Both the position numbers and the translations under genes were made by a program. From Pseudomonadota bacterium (lineage in GTDB: Bacteria > Desulfobacterota > Desulfovibrionia > Desulfovibrionales > Desulfovibrionaceae), in assembly GCA_018822105.1 (NCBI GenBank), contig JAHJLB010000032.1, positions 1 through 64,000 of the forward strand: a DNA stretch of 64,000 bases. Direction: 5' to 3'. Shown here piece by piece: positions 60,956 through 64,000 of this stretch (its first letter is position 1; each line of letters opens with the position of its first letter). The notes beneath the pieces were generated by a model that saw only the letters and a program-made list of their open reading frames with translations, made no database searches and was not told the origin of the DNA.

Positions 60956-62955
60956 AGTATTCCATACACAATATTCTGGAGAAGGTTGACCTTCTTGCTG
61001 ATGTCATCCTTCTCGGTGACAGTCAAAAGAAAACCATCGGCTTTCTACCGGAGAGAGCATTTCGCGACTACGCGGCAAGAGGGAATATTATAGTTGCTGT
61101 CTCCGACACCAATGAAGTCCTTGGGTATGTTCTCTTTGCTCAGAAGCAAAATCTGATTTGCAGGCTTGCTCAAGTTTGTGTTCGGCCAGACTCACGAAGA
61201 GAAGGTATTGCCGAAGCATTGATCTCCTTCCTAAAACGACACACGTCCCAGATGAACCGAATAACGGTAAGATGCCGCAGAGATTATGGTATTGATAGAT
61301 TTTGGGAGAAAAATGGGTTTATCGCTCGTGGCGAGATTTTAGGACGTAGCACCAAAGAAACAACACTTACAATCTGGGAACATCCCCTACAGCCAACCTT
61401 ACTATCGCTAGTCCCAGACTCAGCAAAATATGTTGTTGTCTTAGACCTGAACGTTCTTATTGCTGCAAAATTTGAGGATGACATTGTTTCTGAATCTCTT
61501 TTTACTTTCACATACTCAGACGAAATCGACTATCGCGTCTCGAAATATTCGTTTTCTGAAGCGAATAGAAGCCAAGATAAATCAAAACGTCAACAAACGA
61601 GAGCACTGCTTAACTCTTTCAGCATGGTTGAAGAATGCCTAGAGCCTGAGTTAGTTGAAAAAGTCGTTGCCATCGTTGGCGAAGCAAACAGACATGATGC
61701 GAATCAAATTGCATCAGCGATATACAATCAAGCGTTATGCTTTGTCACGAATGACGCAAGACTAGTCTGTCACGCAGATGAAATTGTAAAATTGTTTGGA
61801 ATGCATTTATATAGCCCAACAGAGTTCATAATCAACTACTGCAACGACAACAACAAAGATCTCTACTACCCAGCATATCTGCAAAAATCTGAAATTCAGT
61901 TTGAACCAATAGGCAAGTTCAGTCAATCACAGTTGTTTGCCAGATACAAAGCGACTGATGAAAAGAAGTGTGACTTCAAAGCCAAAACAGCTATCGATTC
62001 ATCGAAAAACTCAGAGTACGCTCTACTTCGAATTTGCATTGATACTAGCGAAGTCGGAGTCATCATATATTCTGTAAATGAACGCAAGATGGTTATCCAA
62101 CTCATCCGGCTTAAGCAGTTTGCGAATCACCTTCACACAATCAGTGTTCACATAATCGAAAAAATACTACTAAATGCCGTTGATGTTGGAGCAACAGAGA
62201 TTTCCGTAACAGACAACGCATGTGGCGAACTTGTTGTGTCAGCACTTCTCAAGGCAGCGTTCCGCCAGACGAGTAGTGGGCTAGTAAAATTCGTCGAAAA
62301 GGGCGTCATCTCACACAAACAAGCTTTTGAACGACTTGGAGTAGAGACTGCACAGGATGAAATGCTTTCTGTCGAGTCGCTTTTTGAGATAGAGCGTATC
62401 CTTTGGCCTGCCAAAATCAAGGGACTCGACTTACCAACATATATTGTCCCAATACAGCCACAATGGGCAAAACAGCTTATCTCCGCACGGAACTTCCAAG
62501 GGTTACTGCTTGGGACGCCAGAGATTACGCTTCAGACAAGGCGCATATACTACAGAAATAGTAATGGAATACGGATCGACAGCCCGGCACGGATCGTTTG
62601 GTATGTCAGCCAGAATAATCGACCTGGCCCAAGCAAAAGTGCCGTAGGGATATCGCTGATTGACGAAGTTGACATCGCTCCGGTAAAGAACCTTTTCTCA
62701 AAATACGAGCGACTTGGCGTCTACTCATGGGAGAACATCCTTGAAACAGCAGGCAATGATCCAAACAAGGAGATGATGGCGATATCCTTTTCAAAAACAG
62801 AGGTGTTCAGTGCCCCTGTGCCACTAAACACCCTCTCTTCTATCGTCAACATGAACGAACAAAGGAATCTCTTGACCATTTCACCGTTTCTCATTCAGCC
62901 GAAAACCTTCGAAATGATATATGAGCTTGGGTTCAAGAATGCCACACACTCGTAG
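60952..62955 (+). CDS. GNAT acetyltransferase - PIN RNase - PUA/ASCH-like fusion protein
   Basis: A 667-aa multidomain protein. GNAT domain at 1-150: QVCVRPDSRREGIAEALISF carries the acetyl-CoA P-loop (R-x-x-G-x-A). PIN domain at 155-290 with the four acidic residues: VVVLDLNVLI (D165), FSEANRS (E203), RHDANQIASAI (D249), FVTNDARLV (D268). A middle part (about 345-470) again looks GNAT-like (YALLRICIDTSEVGVIIY). Residues 500-667 appear PUA/ASCH-like (IVPIQPQWAKQLI; ARIVWYVS; AVGISLIDEVDIA). Acetylation and RNA cleavage plus RNA-binding domain suggests an effector acting on tRNA or RNA. AT-rich. Coupled to the 37-aa ORF and overlapping the ASCH gene. Confidence 0.78.
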   Translation: MKYSIHNILEKVDLLADVILLGDSQKKTIGFLPERAFRDYAARGNIIVAVSDTNEVLGYVLFAQKQNLICRLAQVCVRPDSRREGIAEALISFLKRHTSQMNRITVRCRRDYGIDRFWEKNGFIARGEILGRSTKETTLTIWEHPLQPTLLSLVPDSAKYVVVLDLNVLIAAKFEDDIVSESLFTFTYSDEIDYRVSKYSFSEANRSQDKSKRQQTRALLNSFSMVEECLEPELVEKVVAIVGEANRHDANQIASAIYNQALCFVTNDARLVCHADEIVKLFGMHLYSPTEFIINYCNDNNKDLYYPAYLQKSEIQFEPIGKFSQSQLFARYKATDEKKCDFKAKTAIDSSKNSEYALLRICIDTSEVGVIIYSVNERKMVIQLIRLKQFANHLHTISVHIIEKILLNAVDVGATEISVTDNACGELVVSALLKAAFRQTSSGLVKFVEKGVISHKQAFERLGVETAQDEMLSVESLFEIERILWPAKIKGLDLPTYIVPIQPQWAKQLISARNFQGLLLGTPEITLQTRRIYYRNSNGIRIDSPARIVWYVSQNNRPGPSKSAVGISLIDEVDIAPVKNLFSKYERLGVYSWENILETAGNDPNKEMMAISFSKTEVFSAPVPLNTLSSIVNMNEQRNLLTISPFLIQPKTFEMIYELGFKNATHS

Positions 62956-63382
62956 CATACTGATTTCGATCAGGCCAAAGTATGTGGCAAGCATCATAAG
63001 CGGTGTGAAGACAGCCGAAATTCGACGCTTATTCCCATCGAACCCCGACGTTAGCAAGGTGTACGTCTATGTACCAACACCAAAACAGCATATCGTTGGC
63101 TATTTTGACATCTCAGAGGTCGTCAGACTTCCAGTTCCCGAGCTTTGGTCATTTGCAGGGCAACAGTCGGCACTACATGCCAATGAGTTTTTCAACTACC
63201 TTTCAGGTAAAGATGTTGGCGTATCTATTCATTTTAACAAGTTCATCCCCTTCCTCAAACAGGTTACACTTTCGGAGATAAGAGCGCACTTCCCAAGCTT
63301 CCACCCACCACAGTCTTTTATATACGTTTCCGCTGGCATGGAGAAATTGTTTGGGGGTGCTGACAGTTTCACTAGAGCGTGA
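62939..63382 (+). CDS. ASCH-domain protein
   Basis: A 147-aa protein. ILISIRPKYVASIISGVKTA then EIRRLFP is the typical ASCH start (SIxPxYxxxIxxGxKxxExRR), and KVYVYVPTPKQHIVGYFDIS the second strand pair. ASCH domains are PUA-related and bind RNA; some hydrolyse N4-acetylcytidine nucleosides. The ATG lies 17 nt inside the GNAT-PIN gene, so both are made together. A role as antitoxin, substrate recogniser or deacetylating partner of the acetyltransferase is conceivable; none is shown. Confidence 0.85.
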   Translation: MPHTRSILISIRPKYVASIISGVKTAEIRRLFPSNPDVSKVYVYVPTPKQHIVGYFDISEVVRLPVPELWSFAGQQSALHANEFFNYLSGKDVGVSIHFNKFIPFLKQVTLSEIRAHFPSFHPPQSFIYVSAGMEKLFGGADSFTRA

Positions 63383-63415
63383 CCTACTCACCCCACTTTC
63401 CATCTTTTTGCATAA

Positions 63416-63433
63416 TGGGACATATCTGGGACA
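63416..63433. repeat. Direct repeat pair TGGGACA (11-bp spacing), right end of element 3
   Basis: TGGGACA occurs at 63416-63422 and 63427-63433, matching 44648-44665 in sequence and spacing. About 110 bp from attR. Probable arm-type sites. Confidence 0.65.
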
Positions 63434-63541
63434 TTACCCCTAGGGTAACGAGGCTTGTGCCCGACAAGTGCACGTGCATTATGCTTGTCATTCTGAGCTG
63501 TTATTGAAATCTCTGCACGGCGTCACCCCGTACGGCACCAG

Positions 63542-63561
63542 AATCCCACCCTCTCCGCCAT
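63542..63561 (+). other. attR of element 3 (tRNA-Ser 3' end duplication)
   Basis: An exact copy of the last 20 bp of tRNA-Ser (44563-44582). The preceding 15 bases (CCGTACGGCACCA) still resemble the tRNA variable arm with mismatches, so the recombination core is within the T arm/acceptor part. Marks the right limit of element 3. Confidence 0.9.
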
Positions 63562-63661
63562 TTACTCTCCATGCTGCTAATTAACATAACAAATCATTCT
63601 GAAGACTGCTCCTTATGGGAGTTAGCACATAGTGCTGGTCCAAACCCGCAAGGAGATGACC

Positions 63662-63850
63662 ATGCCCATCAATGCGCCTGCCCACCTTTGCCGACAGGGT
63701 ACCGTCTACCATTTCAGGATGTCAGCACCTCACCGATTCCGCCCGCTGCTCGACCTGACCGAGGAGAAGCGTTCACCTGCCACTCCCTACTTGCGGCAAG
63801 CCATAGTCAAGACAGAACAAATACTATCAGGCCGACAAAGACATAGCTTG
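63662..63850 (+). pseudogene. N-terminal remnant of a DUF6538-type integrase
   Basis: ATG 63662 with AAGGAGATG close upstream; PAHLCRQGTVYHFRMSAPHR matches the DUF6538 integrase start (HLxRRGxVYxFRxxxP). After about 60 codons homology fades and the frame runs into a terminator hairpin. The rest of the integrase is gone. It is probably the remnant of another element integrated at the same tRNA-Ser site. Confidence 0.65.
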
Positions 63851-63888
63851 CGGCACTATGTACTCAACGAATCTGCAATGACCAAAAA

Positions 63889-63920
63889 ACCGCCCGGCCT
63901 CCTTTCGGAAACCGGGCGGT
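63889..63920. terminator. Strong bidirectional hairpin terminator
   Basis: ACCGCCCGG/CCGGGCGGT (63889-63897 with 63912-63920), A-run before and T-rich after. Downstream of the minus-strand gene entering from the right, and in convergent position to the integrase remnant. Confidence 0.85.
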
Positions 63921-63946
63921 TCGTTTCGTGGTCCAGCCTGTGAGCG

Positions 63947-64000
63947 TCAGCAAATCCTCGGCAACTGCTCGCCCTCCAGCATGCCCAAGAGCCTCTTGCC
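63947..64000 (-). CDS. 3' end of an unidentified minus-strand gene
   Basis: The minus-strand frame entering from the right edge reads GKRLLGMLEGEQLPRIC and stops at TGA (63947-63949), 27 bp before the terminator. The coding style is GC-rich and core-like. Too short to name; probably the first chromosomal gene beyond the tRNA-Ser islands. Confidence 0.6.
   Translation of the reverse strand, partial: GKRLLGMLEGEQLPRIC

Overview
The window (about 64 kb, GC-rich backbone with AT-richer cargo genes) looks like a bacterial chromosome, probably a Desulfovibrio-like deltaproteobacterium. That guess rests on the style of the integrases and core genes; no rRNA or housekeeping marker is present. Only about 3.7 kb (40798-44488), plus perhaps the last 100 bp, reads as core genome: two family-2 glycosyltransferases, a lone receiver-domain protein, a ThiS/MoaD-like sulfur carrier and a TtuA/Ncs6-type tRNA thiolase. 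This core is flanked by two tRNA genes, initiator tRNA-fMet (minus strand, 40721-40797) and tRNA-Ser(CGA) (plus strand, 44489-44582). Mobile islands extend outward from the 3' end of each.

Left of tRNA-fMet, elements are stacked in tandem and separated by copies of the tRNA 3' end (411-455 and 15269-15318). Element 0 is mostly outside the window; only an IS3 transposase tail and its right end are seen. Element 1 (about 411-15268) is an integrative mobilizable element: tyrosine integrase, unknown 488-aa gene, AlpA-like regulator, winged-helix protein, two MobC-like proteins, relaxase, MobB-like membrane protein and a six-copy 21-bp iteron array. Its cargo is a Panacea antitoxin/toxin pair, a PD-(D/E)XK/zinc-finger nuclease and a Gabija system (gajA, gajB). 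Element 2 (about 15269-40720) carries a second integrase, a type I restriction-modification operon with an added ATPase and metallopeptidase, and a replication module (AlpA-like regulator, Prim-Pol/ATPase). It also carries debris of another type I operon, a serine resolvase, and a possible defence cluster of nucleotide cyclase-like protein, BrnT-like protein and helicase/nuclease. Near its right end two membrane pentapeptide-repeat genes sit between fragments of Mu-like phage head genes.

Right of tRNA-Ser, element 3 (44583-63561) carries a DUF6538-type integrase and an unusual polymerase-like gene. It has a second type I operon (hsdR, membrane protein, hsdM, hsdS, DUF4145 protein), and an RHH-type repressor divergent from a serine recombinase across four palindromes. 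It ends with a tightly coupled operon: GHKL ATPase-DUF3883 protein, 37-aa ORF, GNAT-PIN-PUA-like protein, ASCH protein. That operon is the strongest candidate for an undescribed system.

One structural theme runs through all island ends. Each end carries a pair of short direct repeats spaced 11-12 bp. The repeat sequence differs from element to element but is shared by both ends of the same element (GTGGGAAT for element 1, GGGTAGCAA for element 2, TGGGACA for element 3). At the tRNA-fMet sites the pair is followed by a hairpin terminator and the tRNA 3' end. I read these pairs as integrase arm sites. The islands together form a dense defence region: two complete type I systems, Gabija, a Panacea pair and several uncharacterised candidates.
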